DNA from: Palleronia abyssalis
Lineage (GTDB): Bacteria; Pseudomonadota; Alphaproteobacteria; Rhodobacterales; Rhodobacteraceae
DNA length: 64,000 bases
Direction: 5' to 3'
Assembly: GCF_900302445.1 (NCBI RefSeq)
Contig: NZ_ONZF01000003.1
Span: 372,001 to 436,000, forward strand
The position numbers and the translations under genes were made by a program. Positions within the stretch are counted from its first letter, which is position 1; the number at the start of each line of letters is the position of its first letter. This document shows positions 27,195-35,603 of the stretch, piece after piece. The notes below the pieces were generated by a model. It saw nothing but the letters and a program-made list of their open reading frames with translations. It was not told the DNA's origin and searched no databases.

Positions 27195-27647
27195 TCAGCC
27201 CGCCTGCGCGTCCGGGACCGGCAGGGTCAGTGATCCGTCCTCGGCCAACGGCCAGTACGGGTTGTGCGCCACCTCCCACACATGGCCGTCGGGGTCGGCG
27301 AAGTACCCGGAATAACCGCCCCAGAAAACCTCCTTCGGCGGTTTGCGCGCCGTCCCACCCGCGTCCAGCGCGGCGGCGAAGACCGCGTCGACCTCGGCCC
27401 GGTCTTCGCAGTTCTGCGCCAGTGTGGCGGCGCCAGTGCCAAGTGTGTCGGGCGCGACGGCCTGATCCTCGGCCAGCGCGTCGCGGTCGAACAGCGCCAA
27501 CGCCGCGCCGTGCATCTGGTACAGCGTCAGCGTGGGCAGCGAGGAGGCGTGCGAGCTCCAGCCCCACCCCTCGTAGAAGGCGCGGGCGCGGTCCATGTTT
27601 CGAACGCCCAATGTGATCAGGGTGACGCGTTGTCGGGAACGTTGCAT
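27195..27647 (-). CDS. VOC (glyoxalase/bleomycin resistance) family protein
   Basis: 150 residues with two beta-alpha-beta-beta-beta repeats: VTLITLGVRNMDRARAFYEGWGW, and near the end GGYSGYFADPDGHVWEVAHNP. Such proteins bind a divalent metal through H/E residues; the glutamate in HVWEVA is one ligand. The reaction cannot be told from sequence. It lies downstream of the tandem tRNA-Asp genes on the same strand but beyond their terminator. Confidence 0.9.
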   Translation of the reverse strand: MQRSRQRVTLITLGVRNMDRARAFYEGWGWSSHASSLPTLTLYQMHGAALALFDRDALAEDQAVAPDTLGTGAATLAQNCEDRAEVDAVFAAALDAGGTARKPPKEVFWGGYSGYFADPDGHVWEVAHNPYWPLAEDGSLTLPVPDAQAG

Positions 27648-27700
27648 GGGCGGTCCTTTCGGGGATGTCGCGTCAGCCTATCCCGGACCTTCAAGACGAC

Positions 27701-27733
27701 GAAAGCCCCGCGGCCGTCGCCACGGGGCTTTTC
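27701..27733 (-). terminator. Terminator of the tandem tRNA-Asp genes
   Basis: AAAGCCCCG and CGGGGCTTT form a 9-bp stem around a 12-nt loop, with T's flanking on both sides. It lies 9 bp past the 3' end of the promoter-distal tRNA-Asp on the minus strand. Confidence 0.6.
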
Positions 27734-27741
27734 GAAGGAAG

Positions 27742-27818
27742 TGGCGCGGTTGACGGGGCTCGAACCCGCGACCCCCGGCGTGACAGGCCGGTACTCTAAC
27801 CAACTGAGCTACAACCGC
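27742..27818 (-). tRNA. tRNA-Asp (GTC), copy 2
   Basis: Reverse strand: GCGGTTG acceptor arm, D arm AGCTCAGTTGGTTAGAGTA, anticodon loop CCTGTCACG with GTC, T arm GCGGGTTCGAGCCCCGC, CAACCGC plus G and encoded CCA. It is identical in all 77 bases to the copy at 27849, with 30 bp between them. Confidence 0.97.
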
Positions 27819-27848
27819 ATTTCGGCCGGAACATCGTCGGGGCAATGG

Positions 27849-27925
27849 TGGCGCGGTTGACGGGGCTCGAACCCGCGACCCCCGGCGTGACAGGCCGGTA
27901 CTCTAACCAACTGAGCTACAACCGC
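27849..27925 (-). tRNA. tRNA-Asp (GTC), copy 1
   Basis: Same 77-base sequence as the gene at 27742, including encoded CCA and GTC anticodon. Being upstream on the minus strand, it is the promoter-proximal copy; both are likely processed from one transcript. Confidence 0.97.
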
Positions 27926-28028
27926 CCATTGCCCGAACGGGGTGCCCCGAACGTGAGGCGCGTTCTATGCACGGGGGGTCAGGGCGTCAAGCGGTTTCCG
28001 GGCGATTTCTTCGCCGGCTGCCCTGCCC

Positions 28029-28487
28029 TTATCCAAGGTCCTTGCGCATGGTCGCCATGCCGTTGCGGCGGCCGAGCTCCTCGAACCCCGCGCCCTGGTA
28101 AAGGGCCAGCGCCGGGGCGTTGTCGAGTTCGACCTTGAGGGTGATCGTCAGGGCCTGAAGCTCGTGCGCCGCGGTTTCCACATGCGCGATCAGCTCGCCG
28201 CCGCCGCCGCCTCGCACGGAAGGGTCGAGATAGACGAAGACCAGATGGCGCTGTTCGGGGCCGATGCCGACGCGCAGGGCGAAGAACCCCTTTTCGGCGC
28301 CTGTGGCATCCAAAAGGTAGTAGGCCGCGTCTGAAGGCTCGTTCAGCCAGATCTCCAGCCACTCCATCGGATCGAAGGGCTGTTTCGCGCCGGGATTGAC
28401 CAGTGCTAGGTCGCCGGGGTCGGACAGAAGCCGGCCAAGCGGGTCGGGGTCGAAGGGACGGCTGCGATGAAGGGTAAGGTCGGGCAT
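28029..28487 (-). CDS. GNAT-family N-acetyltransferase
   Basis: 152 residues. The GNAT fold is visible as AYYLLDATGAEKGFFALRVG, HLVFVYLDPSVRGGGGGELIAHVE (acetyl-CoA pyrophosphate loop RGGGGG) and a late VELDNAPALALYQGAGFEELGRRNGMATM. The substrate (amine, protein N terminus or antibiotic) cannot be decided. It lies between the tRNA-Val and tRNA-Asp genes on the same strand. Confidence 0.92.
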   Translation of the reverse strand: MPDLTLHRSRPFDPDPLGRLLSDPGDLALVNPGAKQPFDPMEWLEIWLNEPSDAAYYLLDATGAEKGFFALRVGIGPEQRHLVFVYLDPSVRGGGGGELIAHVETAAHELQALTITLKVELDNAPALALYQGAGFEELGRRNGMATMRKDLG

Positions 28488-28546
28488 GATCGGGCTGTCG
28501 TCTGGGCCCGGTCACATCCCGCCGCGGCAGGGGCCGGGGATGGGAA

Positions 28547-28622
28547 TGGTGGGCGGTGAGGGGTTCGAACCCCCGACATCCTCGGTGTAAACGAGACGCT
28601 CTACCAGCTGAGCTAACCGCCC
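28547..28622 (-). tRNA. tRNA-Val (TAC)
   Basis: Reverse strand: GGGCGGT acceptor, D arm AGCTCAGCTGGTAGAGC, anticodon loop GTTTACAC with TAC, T arm GGGGGTTCGAACCCCT, ACCGCCC then A and encoded CCA. 76 bases. Confidence 0.97.
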
Positions 28623-28665
28623 GGACCACGCGCTTCTATCGTCGGGACCGGGCGGTTTGCAAGCC

Positions 28666-29592
28666 CTACCAGTCGAACGGGGCGCCCGTTTCCCGGGTGC
28701 CCAGAAGGAAGGCGTCCGCGACCATTTCCATCGGGCGCGTGTCGGTCTCGGACGTTCCCTTCGCGACCAGTTCGGCCAAACGAGCATAGAGGTGGTCGTA
28801 TTCGTCCAGGGCGTCGCCCAGATCGATTTCCCCGTCGCCATCGTCGATGCCGCTGCCCGACCGGGTCAGGGTAAAGGCGCCTTGGTCGGTCTCGATCTCC
28901 ATGTTCCAGATGGGCCCGCCGTCATGGCGCCAGTCGAGGGTGCAGGTCATGTCGGCGCCGTGGGGATGGGTGAAGGCGACATCGGCGGCGATGGGGGTCT
29001 CGCGTCCTTCCGGCACGATCATGTGGGTCTTCGAGACATGCGGAAAGTCGGGCAGTATCCTGGCCAGGATCGAGAACGCATTGATGCCGGGGTCGAAGAC
29101 GCCCAGGTTCCCGGCGTCCCAGATCCAGTCCTGATCGGGGTGGAACTGGCGGATATCCTCGCGCCAGTCGATGGTCAGCCGTTTCAGCCGCGCGTCCTTC
29201 AACCGGTCGCGGGCCATGTTGCAGGCGGCACCCATGCGGCTGTGCCATGACAGGAACAGCGTGACGCCCTGGGCCTCGGCCTCGGCGATCAGCTTGCGGC
29301 ATTCGATCAACGTGACCGCAGGGGGCTTTTCAAGCATCACGTTAAGTCCGGCCCGCATCGCCTTGATCGCATAGTCGAATCTGGGCGCAGGCGGCAAAGA
29401 GAGAGAAACGGTCTTCACCTCACCCGGATCGGCCAGGAAATCCTCCATCGTCTTGAACGCGCGGATGCCGTCGAGGGAGGCATTGCGGCTGATCGTGGCA
29501 TCGAGATGCCAGTCCGAGCTGCGCTGCAACGCGGGCAGATGGGCGTCGCGGGCGATCTTGCCGATACCGGCAAGCGCGATGGGCTGGGTCAT
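28666..29592 (-). CDS. Gfo/Idh/MocA oxidoreductase, D-galactose/L-arabinose 1-dehydrogenase type
   Basis: 308 residues. The N-terminal Rossmann domain starts IALAGIGKIARDAHLPALQ; the conserved EKPPAVT carries the catalytic lysine, and HPDQDWIWDAGNLGVFDPGINAFSILAR belongs to the sugar-binding C-terminal domain. The combination EKPPA plus WIWD-GxxGVFDPGINA is familiar from D-galactose 1-dehydrogenases, which oxidise D-galactose, L-arabinose or D-fucose to lactones with NAD(P). No other sugar genes adjoin it. It is divergent from the hydrolase-OsmC gene. Confidence 0.88.
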   Translation of the reverse strand: MTQPIALAGIGKIARDAHLPALQRSSDWHLDATISRNASLDGIRAFKTMEDFLADPGEVKTVSLSLPPAPRFDYAIKAMRAGLNVMLEKPPAVTLIECRKLIAEAEAQGVTLFLSWHSRMGAACNMARDRLKDARLKRLTIDWREDIRQFHPDQDWIWDAGNLGVFDPGINAFSILARILPDFPHVSKTHMIVPEGRETPIAADVAFTHPHGADMTCTLDWRHDGGPIWNMEIETDQGAFTLTRSGSGIDDGDGEIDLGDALDEYDHLYARLAELVAKGTSETDTRPMEMVADAFLLGTRETGAPFDW

Positions 29593-29667
29593 GGGGGATC
29601 CTCGTCTCGTGTCAGGGACGCAGATGGACTAGGGTGGGCCCGTGTCAACGTCAGGGGAAGACTTGGG

Positions 29668-30873
29668 ATGCCGACCGAGAGACTGGAGTTCACTTCGCCG
29701 CAGGGCGTGATGCTGGATGCCCGGCTGGATCTGCCCGTGGGACGGGTGCGGGCGACGGCCCTGTTCGCGCATTGCTTCACTTGCGGCAAGGACATCGCCG
29801 CGGCACGCCGGATCGGGGCGCGGCTGGCGGCGGGCGGAATCGCGGTGCTGCGGTTCGACTTCACCGGGTTGGGACGCTCGGGCGGCGCGTTTGAGGAAAC
29901 GACCTTCGCCTCGAATGTCGGGGACCTGGCGGCTGCGGCCGGGGCGTTGGCGGACCGGATCGCGCCCCCTGCCCTTTTGATCGGCCATTCGCTGGGCGGG
30001 GCGGCGGTTTTGAAGGCCGCGGGCGCGCTGCCCTCGGTCAAGGCCGTGGCCACCATCGGCGCCCCGTTCGAGCCGGGGCACGTCACCGGCAATTTCGGCG
30101 ACGCGCTGGGGCGGATCGCGGCCGAAGGATCGGCAGAGGTCAACCTTGGCGGACGGCCCATCCGGATTGGTCGCGATTTCGTGGACGGGGTCGACGGGCT
30201 GGACCTGACCGACGCGATCGCGGGCCTGAACCGCGCGCTTCTGGTGATGCATGCGCCGCTGGATTCGGTGGTGGGGATCGACAACGCCACGCGCATCTTC
30301 ACCGCCGCGAAGCATCCCAAAAGTTTTGTGACGCTGGACAGCGCGGATCATCTGGTTTCGGCTGAGGCGGACGCGGTCTATGCCGCCGATCTGATCGCCG
30401 CGTGGGCCGCGCGCTATGTCGACATGGACGAAGGCCCCGCGCCGGCGGCTGCGCCAGAAGGCATCGTTCGGGTGCGCGAGAACGACGGCTTCTTGCAGGA
30501 CGTCACTGCGAACCGCCATCACATCCACGCCGACGAGCCCAGGTCCATGGGCGGCACGGATATGGGGATGACTCCCTACAATCTGCTGTGCGCCGCCTTG
30601 GGGGCCTGCACGTCGATGACGCTGCGGATGTATGCCGACCGCAAGGGTTGGCCGCTCGAGGGGGTGACGGTCGATGTCTCTCATGACCGGTCCCACGCGA
30701 AGGATGCCGGGACCTCGGCCGACACCCGCGCGGACCGGTTCCACAGGACGATCACGATAGACGGCGAGTTAAGCGACAATCAGCGTTCGAAACTGCTGGA
30801 AATCGCGGACAAGTGCCCCGTCCACCGATCGCTGGAGTCGGGCGCGCGGATCGACACCGCACTGGCGGATTAG
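29668..30873 (+). CDS. Bifunctional alpha/beta hydrolase-OsmC family protein
   Basis: 401 residues. Residues 1-255 form an alpha/beta hydrolase with FAHCFTCGKD, DFTGLGRSGG, the nucleophile elbow GHSLGG and a later SADHLV. Residues about 270-400 are an OsmC domain with ALGACTSMTLRMYADRK and DKCPVHRSL, the two redox cysteines of peroxidatic OsmC/Ohr proteins. OsmC proteins reduce organic or fatty-acid hydroperoxides. The same fusion occurs in many proteobacteria. The start at 29668 follows AGGGGAAG; an upstream start falls in the divergent gene. It ends 4 bp inside the convergent coaD. Confidence 0.93.
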   Translation: MPTERLEFTSPQGVMLDARLDLPVGRVRATALFAHCFTCGKDIAAARRIGARLAAGGIAVLRFDFTGLGRSGGAFEETTFASNVGDLAAAAGALADRIAPPALLIGHSLGGAAVLKAAGALPSVKAVATIGAPFEPGHVTGNFGDALGRIAAEGSAEVNLGGRPIRIGRDFVDGVDGLDLTDAIAGLNRALLVMHAPLDSVVGIDNATRIFTAAKHPKSFVTLDSADHLVSAEADAVYAADLIAAWAARYVDMDEGPAPAAAPEGIVRVRENDGFLQDVTANRHHIHADEPRSMGGTDMGMTPYNLLCAALGACTSMTLRMYADRKGWPLEGVTVDVSHDRSHAKDAGTSADTRADRFHRTITIDGELSDNQRSKLLEIADKCPVHRSLESGARIDTALAD

Positions 30874-31361
30874 AACAGCTTTGACTTGAGCGCGCGTTCG
30901 ACGGCCGGGGTCACGAAGGGCGAGATGTCGCCGCCGAGACGCGCGATCTCCTTCACCAGCTTCGAGGCGACGGCCTGATGCTCGGCCTCGGCCATCAGGA
31001 ACACCGTCTCGATCGAATCGTCGAGGCGGCGATTCATGCCGACCATCTGGAACTCGTATTCGAAATCGGCGACCGCGCGCAGCCCGCGCACGATCAGCTT
31101 GGCACCGACATCGCGGGCGCAATCGATCAGCAGATTCTCGAACGGGTGGGCGATGATCTCGACCCCCGTCTCCTCGGCGATGGTCTTGCATTCGCCCTCG
31201 ATCATCGCGACCCGCTCGTCGAGGGAGAACATGGGCCCCTTGTCGCGGTTGATGGCGATGCCGATGACCAGCCGGTCGACCAGGACCGTCGCCCGGCGGA
31301 TGATGTCCAGGTGGCCTTCGGTCACCGGATCGAAGGTGCCCGGATAGAGTGCCGTGCGCAT
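30870..31361 (-). CDS. coaD: Phosphopantetheine adenylyltransferase
   Basis: 163 residues, family length. CoaD makes dephospho-CoA from 4'-phosphopantetheine and ATP. The nucleotidyltransferase motif appears as ALYPGTFDPVTEGHLDII, with VRGLRAVADFEYEFQMVGMNRRL and the late ISPFVTPAVERAL helix. The start at 31361 matches the family; the open frame upstream is unconserved. Its last codons overlap the end of the convergent OsmC-fusion gene. Confidence 0.97.
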   Translation of the reverse strand: MRTALYPGTFDPVTEGHLDIIRRATVLVDRLVIGIAINRDKGPMFSLDERVAMIEGECKTIAEETGVEIIAHPFENLLIDCARDVGAKLIVRGLRAVADFEYEFQMVGMNRRLDDSIETVFLMAEAEHQAVASKLVKEIARLGGDISPFVTPAVERALKSKLF

Positions 31362-31428
31362 GGCGATGTTCCCCCTCTCGCGTCCGGCGCCACGCAACAT
31401 TGTTGCATGGCGCTTTGCAAGCGGAAGA

Positions 31429-31860
31429 TCAGTGGCCCATCACCATGCCCTGCAGCGCGTCCCGCTCCATCGCCAGCTCGCTCAGGCGGGCCTTGACCAC
31501 GTCGCCGATCGAGACGAGGCCAATCATCTGCCCGTTTTCAATGACCGGCATGTGGCGGAAGCGGCCCTCGGTCATCTTGGTCAGAACGGCGTCGAGGGCA
31601 TCGTCCTTGGCGCAGCTTTCGATCTTGGCGGTCATCAGTTCGGACACAGGTGTGTCGAGGCACCCGGCCCCGCTGCGGCCCAGTTCGCGGACGATGTCAC
31701 GCTCGGACAGGATGCCTTCGGGGCCACCGCCTTTTTCGCAAACGATCAGCGCGCCGATCCGTTTCTCGGACAGCATCGCCGCCGCCTGGGACACCTTCGC
31801 CCCCGGCGTGATCGTCAGGACGTCGCCGCCCTTGTCCCGTAAAACCCGTTCGATACGCAT
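31429..31860 (-). CDS. Paired CBS-domain protein
   Basis: 143 residues consisting almost wholly of two CBS motifs: VSQAAAMLSEKRIGALIVCE with GILSERDIVREL, and DDALDAVLTKMTEGRFRHMPVIENGQMIGLVSIGDVVKARL. CBS pairs bind adenosine-containing ligands such as AMP, ATP or NAD. Stand-alone pairs of this sort are common in alphaproteobacteria and lack a known target. The gene lies 67 bp upstream of coaD on the same strand. Confidence 0.93.
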   Translation of the reverse strand: MRIERVLRDKGGDVLTITPGAKVSQAAAMLSEKRIGALIVCEKGGGPEGILSERDIVRELGRSGAGCLDTPVSELMTAKIESCAKDDALDAVLTKMTEGRFRHMPVIENGQMIGLVSIGDVVKARLSELAMERDALQGMVMGH

Positions 31861-31918
31861 TACCGGCCCTCCAAACCTTACTGCTATCCCGTAGCGTGTG
31901 CGCGGGGCCCGCCCCCTG

Positions 31919-32797
31919 TCAAGCCAGTCCCTCGGCGCGGTCGACTTCGGCCCGCAGGCCTTGGGCCAGGGCCGCGGCCACCGCGTCCAGGCGCGCGGCG
32001 CGCGGGTCCTCGGCCGGGCGCAGCAGCCAGAAAGCGCGGGTCAGGCGCACGGCATCGGGCAGCGCGCGGATCACGCCCGGAAGCTGGGACAGCGCGAAAT
32101 CATGCACGATGCCGATCCCCTGCCCCCGCGCGATCCACTGGCCCTGCACCACCACCGAGGACGAGGCGAGATCCACGCGGCCCACCCCGATCTCGCCCAG
32201 ATAATCGAGCTCGCGGTCGAAGATCATGTCGGGGACATAGCCGACGACGCGGTGGCGGCTCAGCTCATCGACCGCTGCGATCGGCCGGTCGACCAGGTAG
32301 TCGCGATGCGCGGCGAGGCTGAGGCGATAGTCCGACACCTTCTGCACCGTGATCCGCCCCGCCGTAGGGCGCGAGACGGCGATGGCCATATCGACCTCGC
32401 GCCGGTTCAGGTCGAACACGCGCGGCAGGGCCACGATCTCCACGGTCAGGCCGGAGTTGGCGGCGACCATCTCCGCCGTGACCTGCGGCAAGAGCCAGGT
32501 CGCGCAGCCCTCGGGTGCGCCGATGCGCACCGCCCCCGTCATCGCTCCGCCCAGTTCCGCCTCGGCCGCGCGCATCGCCGCTTCGGCCCGTTCGGCATGG
32601 TCGAACAGGCGCCCCCCCTCGGCCGTCAGCCGGTAACCCTGCGGCCCCTTCACGAACAGCGCCGCGCCTAATGCATCCTCCAGCCGGGCCACGCGGCGGC
32701 CCAACGTCGCGGGATCGAGGCGTAGGGACCGCGCGGCCCCGGTCAGCCCGCCATCCCGCGCCACGCCCAGAAAAACACGCATATCGTCCCAATGCAT
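31919..32797 (-). CDS. LysR-family transcriptional regulator
   Basis: 292 residues. Residues 1-60 form the LysR winged helix-turn-helix (MRVFLGVARDGGLTGAARSLRLDPATLGRRVARLEDALGAALFVK), followed by a linker helix and the periplasmic-binding-like effector domain from about residue 90. It is divergent from mmsA across 104 bp, the usual place for a LysR activator of the neighbouring operon, so regulation of valine catabolism is a reasonable inference. The effector is unknown. Confidence 0.93.
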   Translation of the reverse strand: MHWDDMRVFLGVARDGGLTGAARSLRLDPATLGRRVARLEDALGAALFVKGPQGYRLTAEGGRLFDHAERAEAAMRAAEAELGGAMTGAVRIGAPEGCATWLLPQVTAEMVAANSGLTVEIVALPRVFDLNRREVDMAIAVSRPTAGRITVQKVSDYRLSLAAHRDYLVDRPIAAVDELSRHRVVGYVPDMIFDRELDYLGEIGVGRVDLASSSVVVQGQWIARGQGIGIVHDFALSQLPGVIRALPDAVRLTRAFWLLRPAEDPRAARLDAVAAALAQGLRAEVDRAEGLA

Positions 32798-32901
32798 CGC
32801 CGCATCCTTGCAAAATCACAAAACCGCTTTGGGATGCTGCCCCTAGCACGGGAAAAACTGCAAGCTATCCTTCGCGTGACCAAGTTTTACGGGAGGGTCA
32901 T
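32798..32901. promoter_or_regulatory. Divergent control region of the LysR gene and mmsA operon
   Basis: 104 bp between two divergent starts. An A-rich block (GCAAAATCACAAAACC) sits near the LysR start, and CAAA and TTTG flank a spacer there (CAAAATCACAAAACCGCTTTG), which might belong to a LysR site. GGGAGG precedes mmsA. Operator limits are inferred. Confidence 0.35.
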
Positions 32902-34401
32902 ATGGAAGAGCTGCATCACTGGATCGACGGCCAGCGGGTCAAGGGCACTTCGGGCCGCTTCACCGACGTCTACAACCCCGCCACGGGCGAGGTGCAGGCG
33001 CGCACGCCGCTGGCCACCACGGCCGAGCTGGACAAGGCCATCGCCAGCGCCGCCGAAGCCCAGAAGGGCTGGGCCGCGACGAACCCGCAGCGCCGCGCGC
33101 GGGTGATGATGCGCTTCGGCCAGCTGATCAACGAGCACATGGACGAACTGGCCGAGCTGGTCAGCCGCGAGCATGGCAAGACCATCCCCGACGGGCGCGG
33201 CGACGTGCAGCGCGGTCTTGAGGTGATCGAGGTCTGCATGGGCGCGCCGCACATGCTGAAGGGTGAATACACCGACGATGGCGGCCCCGGCATCGACCTT
33301 TATTCCATGCGCCAGCCTTTGGGCGTGGTCGCGGGGATCGTGCCGTTCAACTTCCCCGCCATGATCCCGCTGTGGAAGATGGGACCGGCGCTGGTTTGCG
33401 GCAACGCGATGATCCTCAAGCCGTCCGAGCGGGTGCCGTCCGTGTCGCTGCGGCTGGCCGAGCTGATCAAGGAAGCGGGCCTGCCCGACGGCGTGCTTCA
33501 GGTCGTCAACGGCGACAAGGAAGTGGTCGACGGCATTCTGGACAACGACACCATCCAGGGCGTGGGCTTCGTCGGATCGACCCCGATCGCGCAGTATATC
33601 TATGGCCGGGCCTGTTCGAACGGGAAGCGCGCGCAGTGCTTCGGCGGTGCGAAGAACCACATGATCATCATGCCCGACGCCGATCTGGACAAGGCGGCCG
33701 ACGCTCTGGTGGGCGCGGGCTACGGCGCCGCGGGCGAGCGATGCATGGCCGTCTCGGTCGCCGTGCCGGTGGGCAAGGACACCGCCGACGCGCTGGTCGA
33801 AAAGCTGATCCCCAAGGTCGAGGCGCTGAAGGTCGGCCCCTATACCGCGGGCGACGACGTGGATTTCGGCCCGGTCATCACCGGGGCTGCGCGCGATCGG
33901 ATCAACGGGCTGGTCGAAAAGGGCGTCGAGGAAGGTGCTACGCTGGCCGTCGACGGACGCGGGTTCAAGTTGCAGGGCTACGAGAACGGCTTTTTCGTGG
34001 GCCCCTCGCTGTTCGATAACGTCACGCCGGACATGGAAATCTATAAAGAAGAGATCTTCGGCCCCGTCCTGTCCCAGGTCCGCGCCGACACCTATGACGA
34101 CGCGCTGAACCTGATCATGGACAATCCCTACGGCAACGGGGTGGCGATCTATACCGCCGACGGCGACACCGCGCGCGATTTCGCGCACAAGGTCAATGTG
34201 GGCATGGTCGGCATCAACTTTCCGATCCCGGTGCCGCTGTCCTATCACTCGTTCGGCGGGTGGAAGAAGTCGGCCTTCGGTGACCTGAACCAGTACGGCC
34301 CCGACGCGTTCAAGTTCTATACCCGGACCAAGACCGTCACGGCGCGCTGGTTCTCGGGGATCAAGGATGCGGCTGAGTTCAACTTCAAGGCCATGGACTA
34401 A
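32902..34401 (+). CDS. mmsA: CoA-acylating methylmalonate-semialdehyde dehydrogenase
   Basis: 499 residues. MmsA converts methylmalonate semialdehyde with CoA and NAD to propionyl-CoA, the last specific step of valine breakdown; it also acts on malonate semialdehyde. The aldehyde-dehydrogenase superfamily fold shows [45 protein letters not shown], and the catalytic cysteine Cys281 in [14 protein letters not shown]. The late segment [30 protein letters not shown] is typical of CoA-dependent members. First gene of the valine operon. Confidence 0.96.
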   Translation: MEELHHWIDGQRVKGTSGRFTDVYNPATGEVQARTPLATTAELDKAIASAAEAQKGWAATNPQRRARVMMRFGQLINEHMDELAELVSREHGKTIPDGRGDVQRGLEVIEVCMGAPHMLKGEYTDDGGPGIDLYSMRQPLGVVAGIVPFNFPAMIPLWKMGPALVCGNAMILKPSERVPSVSLRLAELIKEAGLPDGVLQVVNGDKEVVDGILDNDTIQGVGFVGSTPIAQYIYGRACSNGKRAQCFGGAKNHMIIMPDADLDKAADALVGAGYGAAGERCMAVSVAVPVGKDTADALVEKLIPKVEALKVGPYTAGDDVDFGPVITGAARDRINGLVEKGVEEGATLAVDGRGFKLQGYENGFFVGPSLFDNVTPDMEIYKEEIFGPVLSQVRADTYDDALNLIMDNPYGNGVAIYTADGDTARDFAHKVNVGMVGINFPIPVPLSYHSFGGWKKSAFGDLNQYGPDAFKFYTRTKTVTARWFSGIKDAAEFNFKAMD

Positions 34402-34447
34402 CCCGGTCGCGGCGCGCCCCCGGGTGCGCCGCGCAAGGGGGGATGAC

Positions 34448-35581
34448 ATGACCGAGCCGGACTTCACCATCGGGATCGAGGAGGAATACCTTCTTGTCGA
34501 TGCCGAGACGTGCGACCTGGCCGAGGCGCCCGAGGCGATGATCACCGCCTGCAAGGAGCGTGTCGGCGACCGGGTCTCGCCCGAGTTCCTGCGCTGCCAG
34601 ATCGAGGTCGGCACCCGCGTCTGCGCCGATATCGGCGAGGCGCGGGCCGAGCTGACGACCTTGCGCCGCACCGTGGCCGATGTCGCGGCCGAGCATGGCC
34701 TGGCGCCCATCGCCGCCGGCTGTCACCCCACCGCCGACTGGTCCGAACAAACCCACAGGGACCGCAAGCGCTATAACGAGCTCCGCCGCGATCTGGCCGC
34801 GGTGGGCGAGCGGATGCTGATCTGCGGGATGCATGTCCATGTCGGGATCGACGACGACGACACCCGGATCGACCTGATGAACCAGGTCTCGTATTTCCTG
34901 CCGCATCTTCTGGCGCTGTCGGCCTCGTCGCCGTTCTGGCAAGGCAGGGACACGGGACTGGCGTCCTACCGGCTGGGGATTTTCGACAACCTGCCCCGCA
35001 CCGGGCTGCCGCCGCGCTTCGACGGTTGGGCTTCCTACCGGCGCTACGTGGATACTTTGATCGGTGCCGGGCTGATCGAGGACGGGTCGAAAATCTGGTG
35101 GGATCTGCGCCCCTCGGACAGTTACCCGACGCTGGAGACTCGGATCTGCGACGCCTGCCCCGAGGTCGAGCACACCCTGTCGCTGGCCGCCACGATCCAG
35201 GCGACGACGCGGTTCCTGTGGCGGCTGAAGAAGCAGAACCGGCGGTGGCGCGTCTACGACAACGCGCTGCTGAACGAGAACCGCTGGCGCGCGCGACGCT
35301 ATGGCACCGCTGAGGGGCTGGTGGATTTCGGCGCGGGCGAGGTCGTCGCGATGGCGCGGCTGGTCGATGAATGGGTGGCCCTGATTGCCGAGGATGCCGA
35401 GGCGCTGGGATGCCGCGCCGAAGTCGAGGGACTGCGCGATATCGTGGCGGGCGGCATCTCGGCCGAGCGGCAGAGGGCGGTTCATGCCGAGGCGTGTGAG
35501 GGCGGGTCCGACGATGCTGCCGGCTGCCGCGCCGTCACGCGGGACCTGGCGCGGCGCTTCGTGCCCGCGGCGCCGCACTGA
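34448..35581 (+). CDS. Carboxylate-amine ligase (YbdK/GCS2 type)
   Basis: 377 residues. The ATP-grasp-like glutamate-cysteine-ligase-2 fold is visible: [88 protein letters not shown] and [10 protein letters not shown]. coli YbdK has weak gamma-glutamylcysteine synthetase activity, but the natural substrates are mostly unknown. The start at 34448 follows AAGGGGGGATGAC; an earlier in-frame start lies within mmsA. It is inserted between mmsA and isobutyryl-CoA dehydrogenase, where no ligase step is needed. Confidence 0.92.
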   Translation: MTEPDFTIGIEEEYLLVDAETCDLAEAPEAMITACKERVGDRVSPEFLRCQIEVGTRVCADIGEARAELTTLRRTVADVAAEHGLAPIAAGCHPTADWSEQTHRDRKRYNELRRDLAAVGERMLICGMHVHVGIDDDDTRIDLMNQVSYFLPHLLALSASSPFWQGRDTGLASYRLGIFDNLPRTGLPPRFDGWASYRRYVDTLIGAGLIEDGSKIWWDLRPSDSYPTLETRICDACPEVEHTLSLAATIQATTRFLWRLKKQNRRWRVYDNALLNENRWRARRYGTAEGLVDFGAGEVVAMARLVDEWVALIAEDAEALGCRAEVEGLRDIVAGGISAERQRAVHAEACEGGSDDAAGCRAVTRDLARRFVPAAPH

Positions 35582-35603
35582 AACAGGATTGGGAGGAAGA
35601 CAC

